A stretch of DNA of 64,000 nt from NCBI GenBank assembly GCA_028274465.1, contig CM051456.1, positions 88,336,753 through 88,400,752 on the forward strand. Reading direction: 5' to 3'. Below are positions 11,509 to 23,274 of this stretch, piece by piece (the first letter of the stretch is position 1; each line of letters starts with the position of its first letter). The notes under the pieces were generated by a model, which saw only the letters and a list, made by a program, of their open reading frames with translations, made no database searches and was not told the DNA's origin. A program made the translations under genes and the position numbers. This stretch comes from Plantago ovata (Eukaryota > Streptophyta > Magnoliopsida > Lamiales > Plantaginaceae).

Positions 11509-12128
11509 CATATGCGCTTAGTGTCACTTGTCGACACCAACAGAATCCAGGAGTACCTCACTGGACTGCTGTAAATAACATTCTTAAGTACCTCCGACGG
11601 ACTAAAGAGATGTTCTTGGTGTTTGGTGGAGAACCAGAATTAAAGATGTCTGGGTATGTCGACGCTGGATTTGAATCAGATCCTGATGACTTTAAGTCAC
11701 AGACAGGATACGTATTCAAATTGAACGGAGGAGCTATCTGTTGGAAGAGTTCTAGGCAAGCCACGGTTGCTGACTCATCCACAGAATCCAAGTACATTGC
11801 TGAATCAGAAGCATCGAAAGAAGTTGTCTGGATGTCAGAGTTCTTGAAGGAATTGAGGGTTGTTCCTGCTCCTAGTCGAATAACGATTTATTGTGACAAT
11901 ACGGGCGTCGTCGCTCAAGCTAAGGAGCCTAGATCTACAAACAAGAACAAACATGTACTTAGAAAGTATCACGTTATACGTGAGATTATTGATAGAGGAG
12001 AAGTTAGTATAGAACGTGTCTCTACCACAGACAACGTGGCAGATCCTTTCAGCAAGGTCTTATCAGTGGAAGTCCACTTAAGACATTATGCTAATCTGGG
12101 TATTAAGTATAAAGGTGACTGGCTCTAG
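11509..12128 (+). pseudogene. CO-2 RNase H (3' end of copia pol)
   Basis: The C-terminal end of a Ty1/copia polyprotein, cut on its 5' side by the GY-1 LTR. The frame contains [43 protein letters not shown], the RNase H active-site region DSSTESKYIA and CDNTGVVAQ, and ends KGDWL-stop at 12128. CO-5 and CO-6 carry the same protein in the opposite direction. The remaining frame is open, but the upstream pol is off the window, so no function is expected. An apparent start at 11472 lies inside the GY-1 LTR and is an artefact. Confidence 0.88.
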
Positions 12129-12142
12129 TCCAAGTGGGAGAT

Positions 12143-14179
12143 TGATAGTGTATATGTCCTAGAGACAGTCCTTATTAAGGGCATGCAGCCCTTATAGAGG
12201 GCATATATGTACTATTACACAGGTCAACGTAATATAATATATGTTTGTTGTTTGACTATTGAGTATCGCTTTCATATTTATATTACACCAGGCATGCAGC
12301 ATGTCATATCTCTATTCTTGTCTGTATTGATATTTAAACATGTCCCCTCGGATAGATGACTGATCACACAGATAGTGGGAGCTATGTGAGTTATCATCCA
12401 TCCCAAACTCTCCATAGTCGAGGTTCATCTCGGATGTAGGGGTCTGAATGAACCAGCTGAGACTAGTATGCGTGGAGGTTATACTTGTTGGAGCAAGTGT
12501 GAGCCGATCCCACGGCCACGGAACGGATTGGTGGACAATCAAGAAACGTTCCCATAACTGCGCATAGTTGTTTGAAGGATGATTACCGAACAATGGAAGT
12601 ACCCACCGGACACTCCCATCGATGTATAATCTACACCGAAGTGTCTATGGGAACCGGTAAGTTGTCAAAGTGATGCCAGTCGTCCTTTGGGCTTACAGGA
12701 CTTTATCATCACTTTGAACCGGTAAGACACGATCCAGGATTATGGCTACATACAAATTGGGATGATAAGTGCTTCTGTGAAGGATTCATCTCTCATGTGT
12801 AGCACAGGAGAGTACTGCTCATAGTCGTCATAGTTGTGTTGGTAAAGTCACTGGCCAATGCATCGATATATTATGATAGTCATAAGTATATCTTCGTAAC
12901 CAAGCAACTCCCTGAGATGCCCGTGGATGTATTATTGGGATAGACACATCATAGATCCTAGATGCATTCGAGTCAGTCAGATGAAGGGACGTTACCATCG
13001 CCGCGTTGAGCGCAACAGGCTTCGCAACGAAAAAGTTTGCTTTGAGAAACCTCTCAAACGTCCTCATGTATTAATATTGCAAATGGAACTGTCTACGAAT
13101 TCCATTTTGCCTAGTCTAGGACTTGCTTAATACAATGAGGCCCTATGGGTCACACTATGTGGTGATTCAGCTTATCAGAATATCCTTGAAGATGGAATCG
13201 CAATTGATTTAGAATTAATTATGATTGATGGATTATAATTGATTTGGAATTAATTATAATATTTAGTGGCTCAATTAATGATTTGGAATTATTAATTGAA
13301 TTGGCTAAATAATTGTATTTTATGTAAATACAATTAAAGATTATATTTTAGAAATATAATAGAGGTTTGATTTGAAAGGATATGTTAATTTAGAATTATC
13401 ATATGCACATGGGCAAATTCTACTTGGAGTTTGAATTGCCTTAGAACTATAAGTGGGTCCCAAAATCGGGACCCACCTATTACCCCTGGGAGAGCGCGCG
13501 CGCAGATGGTATAGGGGAAGGAGTTTGACTCCGTCCTCTATTAGAAGTCCAAGGGATAAGTTAAATTTTCCTAATTGAGTTTTAATTTGATTGGGAATGA
13601 ATCTAGACTTGAAATTGGTTTCCTAGTGCGATAAGAATTAGATTCTTATTCCTTTATGAAGTCTAATTGCTTATGCTTTAGGCTTCTATTGACTACTATA
13701 TATAGTAGACTATTAGAGAGCTTTTGACATAGTTTTTCACACAGTTGAATACCCAGTTTTCTTAGAGAATTTAAAAAGCTCTCCCCTACCTCTCCATACT
13801 AGCCACGCGCGCCACCCCTCTTACCGGAGGAAAACCGCCGCCCCATCTTCTTGGTCACACAAAGAATATTCTAGCATTCTTCCGATAGGTTGTTCATCCG
13901 TGGATACCAAGGTTGAGATTCTAGGAGCTGGAAATGAACTTTTATTGTCTTGCAGATAATCAAAGTATTGCAGATATCTTCGACTTCGATGAAGGAGAAG
14001 ATACACCGGATTATTACGAAGACTTGGAAGCTGTGCTTGCTTTGGAAGTACGGTTAGTCTTCTAATTGACGTGTTTAAATATATACGGCATATACATAAT
14101 CAATTAACCTGCATGTTAAGAAAATTTTTTGAAATTCCGCTGCGTACCCTAGGGCTAACTCTGACCGTATTTTCTTACA
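12143..14179 (+). repeat. CO-2 3' LTR (2037 bp)
   Basis: Preceded by a polypurine tract (AAGTGGGAGAT at 12132-12142). It starts TGATAGTG and ends TTTTCTTACA. It is the same family as the LTRs at 53633-55716 and 58390-60486. Conserved promoter-like features are a perfect 9-bp inverted repeat GTGGGTCCC/GGGACCCAC (13453-13476), a (GC)n run (about 13495-13503) and a 16-bp palindrome CTACTATATATAGTAG (13693-13708) that contains the likely TATA box. CO-2 has inserted into CO-3 at 14180. Confidence 0.9.
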
Positions 14180-16550
14180 GTTCAATCAATCCAAGGTTAT
14201 ACCTTAGCATTGCGAACCTATTATCTGGAAGGGGTTTGGTAAAGATGTCAGCAAGTTGATCATCAGTACCTATCTTTACAACCTCAATGTCTCCTTTTTC
14301 CACATGGTCTCTTTTGAAATGGTGTCTAATATCAATGTGCTTTGTCCTTGAGTGAAACTTAGGATTTTGCATGATAGCAATAGCACTTGTATTATCACAA
14401 AAGATTGGTGTTTTCTTTGCAGAAATACCATAATCTCTTAGTTGTTGAATCCATAGGATTTGAGCAGTACAACAACCATCCGCAATGTATTCAGATTCAG
14501 TGGATGAATTGGCCACACAGGTTTGCTGCTTTCTGAACCATGAAATTAATCTTGTACCTAGAAACTGACAAGTTCCAGAGGTACTTTTTCGATCAAGGGT
14601 TGATCCACCATGGTCAGCATCTGTATAACCAACCAATTCTAATCCAGAATCTTTTGGATACCATAATCCAATATTGATTGTGCCTTTGACATATTTCAGT
14701 AATCCTATACTTGTGTTCATCCACACTTTTGTCCTGTTTAGTATAGCCCAATTTGGTACCAACACTCATAGGGATCTTTTCAGGTTTTTCTTCCTCTTTG
14801 ATCCTGAACTTTATGAGCATTTCCTTTGCATACTTTGCTTGATTTATGAATATTCCATCTTTGAGTTGCTTGACTTGCAAACCTAGGAAATAATTCAATT
14901 TGCCCATCATGCTCATTTCAAACTTGTTAGTCATGAGTTTGGCAAAATCATCACAAAGTTGCTTTTCCTTAGAACCAAAAATTATGTCATCCACATAAAT
15001 CTGGACTAAGAGTACTTTACCATCATGATTCATGGTAAACAAGGTTTTATCAACTTTACCCTTCTTGAAATCATTATCCAGCAAGAACTTAGCTAAGGTA
15101 TCATACCAAGCTCTAGGTGCTTGCTTTACACCATATACAACTTTCTGAATCTTATATACCACTTTGTTTCTGAGGGAAGTTGAAAGCTAGGGGGTTGTTC
15201 TAAATAAACTTCTTCCGCAAGTTCACCATTTAGGAATGCACTTTTAACATCCATTTGGTAAACTATAAAGTCATTATGAGCAGCAAAGGCTAAGAAGAGT
15301 CTAATGGCATCCAATCTTGCAACTGGTTCATAAGACTCATCATAATCCAATCCTTCAGTCTGGCAATAACCTTGTGAAACTAAACGTGCTTTATTTCTTG
15401 TTACTTCACCAGAGTCGCTCGGCTTGTTTCTGAACACCCACTTTCTACCAATTGCTTTCTTTTCTTCAGCAAGGGGTACAAGTTTCCAGACTTTGTTCCT
15501 TTCAAATTGATCCAGTTCTTCTTGCATTACCTTGATCCATTCAGAATGCTTCGAGCTTCTTCTATGGTTTTGGGCTCAATTTCTGAAACAAAGCAAGAGA
15601 ACAAAGCTTCTACCTCAACAACAATTGCTTCTTCAACAAGTTCTTGGTTGATAGATACTTTGGATCTAATCACTTGGCATTTGTCAATTTCACCAATCAT
15701 ATCCTTAGAGGGATAATATCTAATCCATTTGTTAACAGGTTTTCTACTCTTAGGATCTGGATATGTTTGCGTTTCAGCATGTGACTCTTCAGCATGCACT
15801 TGTTCAGTACTACTGGTATCTGGTTGTGTCTCTACTAAATAGGTTCATCGGCAACTACTTGTTCAGTATTGCTGGTTTGAGATAACTCGTCAGTTGGCAC
15901 AGGGGGTTGCATAGTTTCAGCAACATCTAGAGCAACTGCATCTTTAGCCGGAAATTCCTTATCATGAACTACATTTATCTTGACATGACTTGGTGTTGGA
16001 GTGTCATTGTCAGAATCATCATTAAGTTCAATAAGTTTGACTTTTCCAGTATTGGATTCAGTTCTATGCTCGTGTATCAGTAGTTTCTTCATACAATCTG
16101 ATATTTCTTCTTTAGCAGGCACTCCATGTGTCTTTTCATAGAATACAACATGCACTGATTATTCAATCTTTTGTGCCTTTTTGTTGTAAACTCAATAAGC
16201 TTTGCTATGTAAGGAGTAACCAAGAAATATCACTTCATCTGTCTTTGGTTGAAATGTCCTTAAATATTATCTACCATTGTTAAGAACAAAGCATTTGCAA
16301 CCAAATACTCTTAGATGAGTGATGTTAGGAGGTTCTCCAATAAATAACTCATAGGGAGTTTTGTTGTATTCCTTAGTTATCAAACATCTATTTTGAGTAT
16401 AGCAGGCAGTATTAATCGCTCCAACCCAATAAGCTCACTTATTTCAGTGTCAGCAAGCATGGTTCTAGATGCTTCCTTAAAGGTGCAATTCTTCCTTTTA
16501 GCAACATCATTTTGTTGCGGTGTCCTTACTTAGGATAACTGATGTTGTAT
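14180..16550 (-). pseudogene. CO-3 integrase-RT-RNase H remnant (SIRE-like copia)
   Basis: A decayed Ty1/copia polyprotein read from 16550 down to 14180. In order: integrase C-terminal part (16550-16156, several stops and frameshifts, with QQNDVAKRK and KEASRTMLAD); a linker (16155-15530); reverse transcriptase N-part (15527-15126, [20 protein letters not shown]); RT palm (15162-14614, [22 protein letters not shown]); and RNase H (14765-14180, GYTDADHGGS, SSTESEYIADG, CDNTSAI, DIFTKPL). Frame changes occur near 16160, 15810-15830, 15530, 15140 and about 14690. The last codons read into the CO-2 LTR. The sequence style fits SIRE/Maximus elements. The 3' end lies beyond CO-2, off the left of the window. 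Confidence 0.88.
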
Positions 16551-16705
16551 CACTACTAGAAAAACTGAGATTAGTGACGCAAATTAGTGATGCATAACCA
16601 TGCGTCGCTAATTTTAGCGACCCATAGCCCATGCGTCGCTAATTAGCGACCCTTGAGCTTTGGTCGGTAAATTAGCGACGCATGGTTATGGGTCGCTAAA
16701 ATTAG
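16551..16705. mobile_element. CACTA-like terminal fragment with internal fold-back
   Basis: Starts CACTACTAGAAAAACTGAG, a typical end of plant CACTA (En/Spm) elements or their small derivatives. Sub-terminal copies of a GCGTCGCTAA / TTAGCGACGC motif occur in both orientations; the block at about 16600-16640 is the reverse complement of 16670-16705, so it can fold back. The expected opposite end (CTAGTAGTG) is missing, so the element is truncated where the CO-4 LTR begins. No coding sequence. Confidence 0.65.
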
Positions 16706-17302
16706 CACGCGAAGAACATGAAGACAAGAAGACAAATGAAGAGCGCTGATGAAAGTACAAAAGCAAGATAGTGACATCTTAAGGTACTAGCCTTAGAATT
16801 TGAAATTCAAACGGCTTCCTTGAGACACTATAAATAGAGGTCCTTAGGCTGAGTAGACGGGTGTGTCAACAACGTGATCAAACTCTCACTTGTGCTTTAT
16901 ACACTCAAATCCTTCTCTACTCCTTACTGCCTATTGATCCGTTCCAAGACTTAAACTTGAAACAAAAGCTACTTCTGAAGAAGTAGAATATTGATAGCTA
17001 AGAAACTAGTTAAGTGTTCTTTCTTCTAAACAAGAAAAAGTCTTGACACCAGAAACAACAAACTTGCTTACTGCAAAGTATTACAAGTTGAGTTTCTTTA
17101 GATTACTTGTTATAGCTGCAATGTTATACTCAAACCATCTCATCCCAAACCTCTCTAACTGATAAACACCCTTATTCAGGCGTGGAATTCAGGGGGAACT
17201 AATCAAGCATAGTTTTGCTGATTAAGTGTCCCAAGTTTGGTGGAGAACAAGGTTTAGTTCTCTAGTTTAGGTTGGAAACAAGGCAAGAGTGTTTTGGTTT
17301 AT
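16706..17302 (+). repeat. CO-4 LTR, left part (SIRE-like, 5'-truncated)
   Basis: Matches the reverse complement of the CO-1 LTR from about 540 bp inside it, including TATAAATAGAGG (TATA box 16829-16836). It breaks off at 17302 where GY-3 begins; the last five bases TTTAT (17298-17302) are the GY-3 target duplication. The LTR continues at 26088. Confidence 0.85.
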
Positions 17303-18558
17303 TCATGAATGTGTATATTACACTTTCATTCGAGTCTTTTTCACCTATTTTAGCTATACTCTATGTTAATTTAGCTATATTTTAATACGTTTTATTAGAA
17401 TAATGTCACGTTTCCCTTTAGATTTTATTTTACAGGTTTTGGTTGAAATTCGAAGATTTATGGGAAATTATATTGAAGTTGACAAGCAATTGGTGTTCCA
17501 GAAGCCTATTTGGAGTATCTGAAGGTTTCCGGATAGGATTTGGAGTCTAGGGGTCGAATCTGGAGGTTAGAAGGCCACTAGAAGTCAGAAACCGAGTCCG
17601 AAAAGGTGAAGAAATCCAAAACCGCGTCGAAAAACGCGGAATTCCGCGAAAAAGTCAGGGGGCGAACCGCCCCAGAGTTTATTCGGGGCCTATATATAGT
17701 GCTCAATTTTCTCTCCGAAAATCATATCTTTCCAGACCTTCTCTCTCACCTCTCTCTATAGTTTTAGGTAGGAACTTCCCGGGGCCTGTCCTGGGAGTTC
17801 TGTAGCTTAGGGGATACTTTTCCATAGCAGTTTGGAGCTCGTAGGACCGCAATCATCCGGGGATTGACAACCTTCAGTAACTTTGTATCTTACAGTTTTA
17901 TTCTACTTATTTTATATTCTTTCAACATGTTTTCTTCTATGATTACTGTTGATTGCATGCCTATTATGAGTAGCTACACTTATCGTTGGTGGTAGTATGT
18001 GAATTCTTAGCGAGGGAAGATAATCATGCTAATGGCTATATCGCGCATTATACTCCGTGTCATTGCTTTATTTCGTTGATCAGTTGTAACCAAAATTCTC
18101 GTATGTTGTATTGATTATTATGCACAATTGGACACTAGTCGACCATCAGACCAATTATCTTCGTAGTGTTGAATAATTACGGAACACATTAGGACAATCG
18201 TGATTGACTAGTCAGACCAAATTATCTTCGTAGTGCTTAATACTTTCAACAGGACACTAGATTGATTCAAAGATCTCTATGCAAGACCGAGGAATTTATG
18301 CATGATTATCGACTCATTATGTTAAGAAGGACCATACTATCACCAATCCCCATTATCTGCTAGAAAACCCCCTATTGCTATCTGTCTGTTGTTTTATATT
18401 CTCTTGTTAAATAGATAAAGCAAGTTATAGTCCTGAGAGAACGACACTCGAGTCATTGTACTGCTACACTACGGTTTTCGTTGTAGTTGTGGATTGCCTT
18501 TGGCTAAATAACAAATTTATTTGACTGGACAGGGACCTGACAAATCTCGCGTTCATCA
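17303..18558 (+). repeat. GY-3 5' LTR (1256 bp)
   Basis: Starts TCATGAATG, with one substitution in the family's terminal TGATGAATG, and ends GTTCATCA. GC palindrome at 17659-17673 followed by TATATATA (about 17691-17698). The changed terminal dinucleotide (TC for TG) would impair integration of a new copy, so it probably arose after insertion. Confidence 0.92.
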
Positions 18559-18560
18559 AA

Positions 18561-18580
18561 TTGGCGTCGTTGCTGGGGAC
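18561..18580 (+). other. GY-3 primer binding site
   Basis: TGGCGTCGTTGCTGGGGA, two substitutions away from the Athila-type site of GY-2. Confidence 0.88.
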
Positions 18581-18728
18581 TATACTCCTTTTTTCTGTTT
18601 AATTTGTTTATATTTACAGCTTTAGATTCCTAATTCTATTAGTTTTAGTTTTTTTTTTTTAATCTCTCTCTTATACTGCTTTCCTAGTCTATTTCTAATC
18701 ACCTTTCCTAGTCAGTTACAGATAGTGT

Positions 18729-20861
18729 ATGCCGCATACACGTTCTGCAGGTACACCGCTTGCTAATTCAATTGATGAGATCGACAGAGTCTACCACCAA
18801 AGAAGGCGACTACTTGAAAGGCGCGCACTAGAGGAAACCGATTTTTCTGAATCTCTACTTAGTCTCTTCAAGGAAATCGACGGAATGGCAGAAGCTAGAC
18901 CACTGAAGGCATGGGTACAACCCACCAAGGATCATATGAGGGGACCGGCGATAGTTCTTTCGTCTGCAACCCGAGATCTGGAGATCAAGAACCACGCATT
19001 CCAACAACTTCCGAGGTTCTATGGCTTATCAAGGGAAGATGTGATGGGGTACTTGCACGATATCGATGATTTCGTCAACCAACTCCCACGACCCGGAGCT
19101 GACATAACAACGGATGAGTAAAGGACGAAGGTTTTTGCTATGGGACTTGGCGACAGAGCCAAGTCATGGTTAAGTTCTCTTCCAGCAGGCTCGCTGGACA
19201 CTTGGGAAAAGGTTTTTTCAGCTTTCATGGAGAAATACTTCCCTCACACCTTGACTACCGCGCTTAAGGTGCAAATCACTGGATTCAAGCAGGACTATGA
19301 TGAGACCATCTACACCGCGTTCGAGAGGTTCCAAGATCTCACGAACAAGTGCCCTCACCATGGTTTTGAACTTTCTGACCTAGTCCAACACTTCTACAAT
19401 GGACTAACCTTCGAGAACCAACAAGTGGTGGATTCCAATGCCGAGACAATATTTGGGAGGAAACCGCAGAAGCCGTCTCGGCAGTTTTCGAAAGGCTTGC
19501 TAAGGGTTCGTAGTTTAAGGACCCAAGAGCAATGGTTAGGAGACGTGGACCTGAAGCTCCACCGACTCAAGAAGCCCCTATGTACAGGGGGAATGGGGAT
19601 CAATTCGAGTGTTTTACCAACGAATTGAAGCAAGTCCTCAAGAGCGCCACCGGAACAGCTGTTTCAAACGAAGTATGCCGAATATGCAAGAACTATTGGC
19701 ATGGGGCTCACATGTGTAGATCGGAGCTGGCATACGATGATGGCAACTGGGCTCGAGGAGGAGAAGAAGAAGCCTTTGCTACGGAGTTTGGCACTCAAGA
19801 AGTTAGCTACGGACAAGACGGTAGGAATCCTCGAGGTGGATTCTGGAGAAGAGGATAACGTAACAATCAAGCATATGCACCGGCTAACCAAACTTAGGGA
19901 CCTAACCAAGACCGTAGTAGGCTGAACTATGGTAATGATCACCGCGAAAACCCCGCTCCGAAAGAGCCACCGAAGTCGAAGTCGGCTCATCTGATGGAGA
20001 ACTTGCAAAAGATGGTCGATCACACACAAAGTTTTCTCAAACGTTATGAGGAAGATTCTGAGAAGACTAGGGAAAGGCTCGATAGGTTGGAAGAGAGCAC
20101 TAGGCTTGCCCATCAAAAGATGCAAGAGTTGATCGACCGAGGAGCAAGTAGGGAACAAGGCAAACTGCCTAGCAACACTGAGAAGTCGTTGTCCATTAAC
20201 TTAGTGGGTGATCTACCTATTGAAATCACCATCAAGAAGGTTGCTAAGTGCGAGAGTTGCAAGAGGGAACTGCCCCCACAAGCCGAAGAAGAAGAAAAGG
20301 ACCTTGGTACTAACAAGAGTGAAGAGGAGCAAGAGGATCCCGAGCCGCTCCCTCAAAGTTTCGATGTTAAGGTCGGGATTGGGGAGCTTGAAGATGTCCG
20401 AGCCACACTAGACACAGGATCCTACTCTAATGTGCTCCCTTTGAATGTTTTCGAGAAGAGTAACCTTGGAGAACTAACTATGCATAAGGCTATTGTGCAA
20501 CTGGCGGATGGATCCCTTGTGAAACCCGAAGGCGTTGTGAAGAATGTATTAGTCAAAATTGGTGAAGCCTCTGTCTACACCGATTTTGTAATTATGCCAG
20601 CATCAGCACCAGGAACGGGGGACGAACATTCTTGACTAAGGTACGCTCCATAATGGACATCTACCAGAGGACTTGCACTATCGAAGTGGATGGCAAGCAA
20701 CATGTGTTGCAAGCATATCTTACCCACCTGATCCACCAGATACTTCTAACACTATTGATTACAGTGGTCTTAACGTCTATGTTCACTCTTATTCACAAGA
20801 TCAAAGCACGGGAAGGAGACTCATGAAGGGGAAGTCTAGTACCCTCAGAAGGAAAAGATAG
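18729..20861 (+). pseudogene. GY-3 gag-protease, broken
   Basis: Same architecture as the GY-2 copy: MPHTRSAG start, gag domain, CCHC knuckle (here CRICKNYWHGAHMC), acidic linker, protease LDTGSYS. Lesions visible by comparison with GY-2 and GY-4: TAA at 19119-19121 in place of a leucine codon; a 1-bp loss near 19434 that shifts frame; TAA at 19856-19858 and TAG at about 19895, each in place of TAT/TAC; and a 16-bp loss near 20622 in the protease C-terminus. The frame from 19994 to 20635 is still open over the linker and most of the protease. It cannot make a full Gag. Confidence 0.9.
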
Positions 20862-21969
20862 GCAAAGACATGAGTCGAGTCAAAGACTTTAAACAATGAC
20901 GCTATCCGGGAGGCAACCCGGGGTTTTTATCGCTTTCTTTACCGCTTTATTGCATGCATTCATACTTGAACAATTTGCTTTTCATATGTGAATTTGTTCG
21001 GTTCTGTGTCATATGTGCTTATGTTGTGTTCGAGTGCGGTTTTTCGAGTGATTTTTTGAGGAAAATGATTTTTCGGGGACTAAAAACTTTTTCGGGGACT
21101 AAAAACCGCATTTTTATTTCAAAAAATGTTCGTCTCCCACCTAGGAGTGGGGGGCGAATCTCCGCCCCACGTATGGGGCGAATCTCCGCCCCACACCTCC
21201 AGAACTCTAAAAATCGGGGGTTTCTTCCCCAAACCCCCATTTTCCTCCATTTTCATCTTCCAAACTCCAAAATTTCCTCCATATTCAAAATAACTTCAAA
21301 TCTTCATAACTTCTTCATCTCTCCATCATTTTGTGTGTTCTTTAGCTTCATTCGAAGCCCGTTACGTGCTCTATCATTCTATCCGAACAAATTTCTTCCT
21401 AGCTCATTCAATTTCCGGATTTGAGGTATTATCACATGAACCCTAATTTTTACAATTTGGGGATTTTTTAATTTATGCTTCAATTAGGCTTGTATGATAT
21501 ATGGGTTGATGATTTATGTGATTAGATTCGTATTTCATTGTCAATTACATGTTCAATTAGGTTTGGTTTGATGATTTGAGATTTTGGCTAATTGGATGAT
21601 ATATGTCTTGTTAGGGAAATGTCTCTCTTACTTTCATTCCATTTTTAAACAAGTGTTTGTTGATATGAAATTGATGGATGTATTGGTAGAATGCATGATT
21701 GATGAGATTGAGGATTTATGCTAGATTTTGATTATTATGGTATGGATTGAACCTTGTGATTCAAGGCATTTGTTGTTAGCAAGAGCATAATGTGATATGT
21801 TATTGTAGTAGTTACATTGATATGTTGCGTAATGAATTAGCTAGACTAGGCTTTGGGTTTTTGAGGAGTTGGACTTTTGAGATTTTTACTCGTTTGTTCA
21901 CTCGTATATTTACATATGCATAGGTCTGTTTTGCATCGTACAAGATACTAATTGCTGTTTGTAGGAATC
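20862..21969 (+). promoter_or_regulatory. Leader of the GY-3 second gene: GC palindromes and candidate 5'-UTR intron
   Basis: Non-coding. After the hairpin TCCGGG-AGGCAA-CCCGGG (about 20906-20923) it holds two GC palindromes, GGGGCG-AATCTC-CGCCCC, at 21151-21168 and 21175-21192. These resemble the palindrome upstream of the TATA box in the LTRs. A pyrimidine-rich leader follows, then a donor-like GAG|GTATT at 21425/21426 and an acceptor-like TGTTTGTAG at 21956-21964, six bases before the ATG of the second gene. The 539-nt stretch between is AT-rich like a plant intron. GY-4 keeps the same signals (48832-49665). Promoter and intron functions are inferred from these signals only. Confidence 0.45.
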
Positions 21970-23274
21970 ATGACACCGAGGACAAGGAGAGCCGACTCTA
22001 GCAAAAAGGGGAAGGGAGTGGCATCAAGCTCCCAACCATCTCACGATTTGTACGAGTTGTCTGCCGCTGCGATAGAGGTGCGACAAAGGCTAGAGGCGGA
22101 GATGGCCGACGGAGGAAGGTCGATCATCCTAGATAGGAGGATTGACATTCCTGAGTCCGCGGCGGATAAAGCGGGATATAGGACGTTGTCACGTTTGGGG
22201 TCACAAAGGAATTGGGCATGGTACAGTTCCAACAGGTTCAAAGGGTACGACGAGAGCCTCCTCCGAGATTTCTACACTTGATACACGGATCTCGACGAGG
22301 AGAATGTGGTGCTAGTCCGAGGCCTGATTATACCATGGAACCCAGAGTACATTTCTGCCTTCATCCATTTCGGGAACCTGGAATTCACAGAGAGCGACCA
22401 CGCCTACTCGTATTCGAGGATCACTAGGGGGATAGGGAGACACATCACCGACGTGATCTGCAATAGGGAATACCGATATCCGGAAGTTGGGGCAGCACCT
22501 GGACGGATCAGTTATAGCGACCTTAGCATCGAAGCTAAGGTGATGATGAAATTTTGCATCTCCGACTTGATCCCGAGGAAGAATGACACATGGATTCAGC
22601 CCTACTACGCCGAGCTCCTCTACTGCCTCATAGACGGACATCAGATCGACATAGGGCACATTATGTATGAGGTGTACGAGCGCCACTGGGAAAAGAAGAG
22701 GAAGCCTTTCATCTTCCCGAGCTTCATCACAGCCTACTGCATATATCATGGGGTCGATGATATTGAGGAGGGGGATTGCGAGGTCGCTGCCCTTTCACCC
22801 TCGACCATTGAGGTACAGCTCAACAGGTATCAGTTGAGGAACCCCACAGCAGCCGCTGCTGATGTAGGAGCACCATTCCAGCCAAATGATTCCGATCATG
22901 AGGATGCTATGGAGGCCGATGTTGGCGAAGCCCCTATCCCAGATATTCCGTTTGTCCATCAAGCACCGCATGCGCCAGCTGGAGCACCACAGGGGTCTGG
23001 AGGATTTGACTTCTCCGAATTCCGTACCTACCTCGACAGCCGTTTCGACAGAATTGATGCCAACAACGCGTCCATGCGACAGGACATCGACATGCACATT
23101 GTCCAGCACAACCGCGATTGGGAGATATTCGAGGAGCATCGCCGAGAGGATAGGCAGCACATGTGGGAGCAGCAATAGCTCATCCAGCAACAGCAGGAAG
23201 CTCTACAACAATCCAATGAGCTCATGAATGACATGTGGAGTGACTTTTATGGGGACTACCATCCCGATGATTAG
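21970..23274 (+). pseudogene. GY-3 second gene, resembles 'putative plant transposon protein' family
   Basis: One frame from ATG 21970 to TAG 23272-23274 (434 codons) with two stops: TGA 22279-22281 and TAG 23176-23178 (CAG expected). The N-terminus is basic and Ser-rich (MTPRTRRADSSKKGKG). The body matches the layout I associate with the 'putative plant transposon protein' domain found in many gypsy-associated plant ORFs: RGLIIPWNPEYIS, then EAKVMMKFCISDLIPRKND, then a hydrophobic YAELLYCLIDGHQIDIG and FIFPSFITAYC. The C-terminus is acidic and then Gln-rich with coiled-coil character. Its role is not known to me; it is not RT, integrase or an obvious envelope protein (no signal peptide or membrane anchor). 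GY-4 has a strongly diverged relative in the same position. Confidence 0.7.

Noticed and set aside
20906..20935. Terminator-like hairpin followed by T run after the GY-3 protease
   Set aside because: A bacterial-type terminator makes no sense here; the AGGCAA-loop hairpin is shared by all three gag-protease copies and resembles a motif I associate with Athila-type elements.
21970..23274. Second gene as an envelope-like gene
   Set aside because: No signal peptide, membrane segment or cleavage site is visible; its layout fits the 'putative plant transposon protein' family better.
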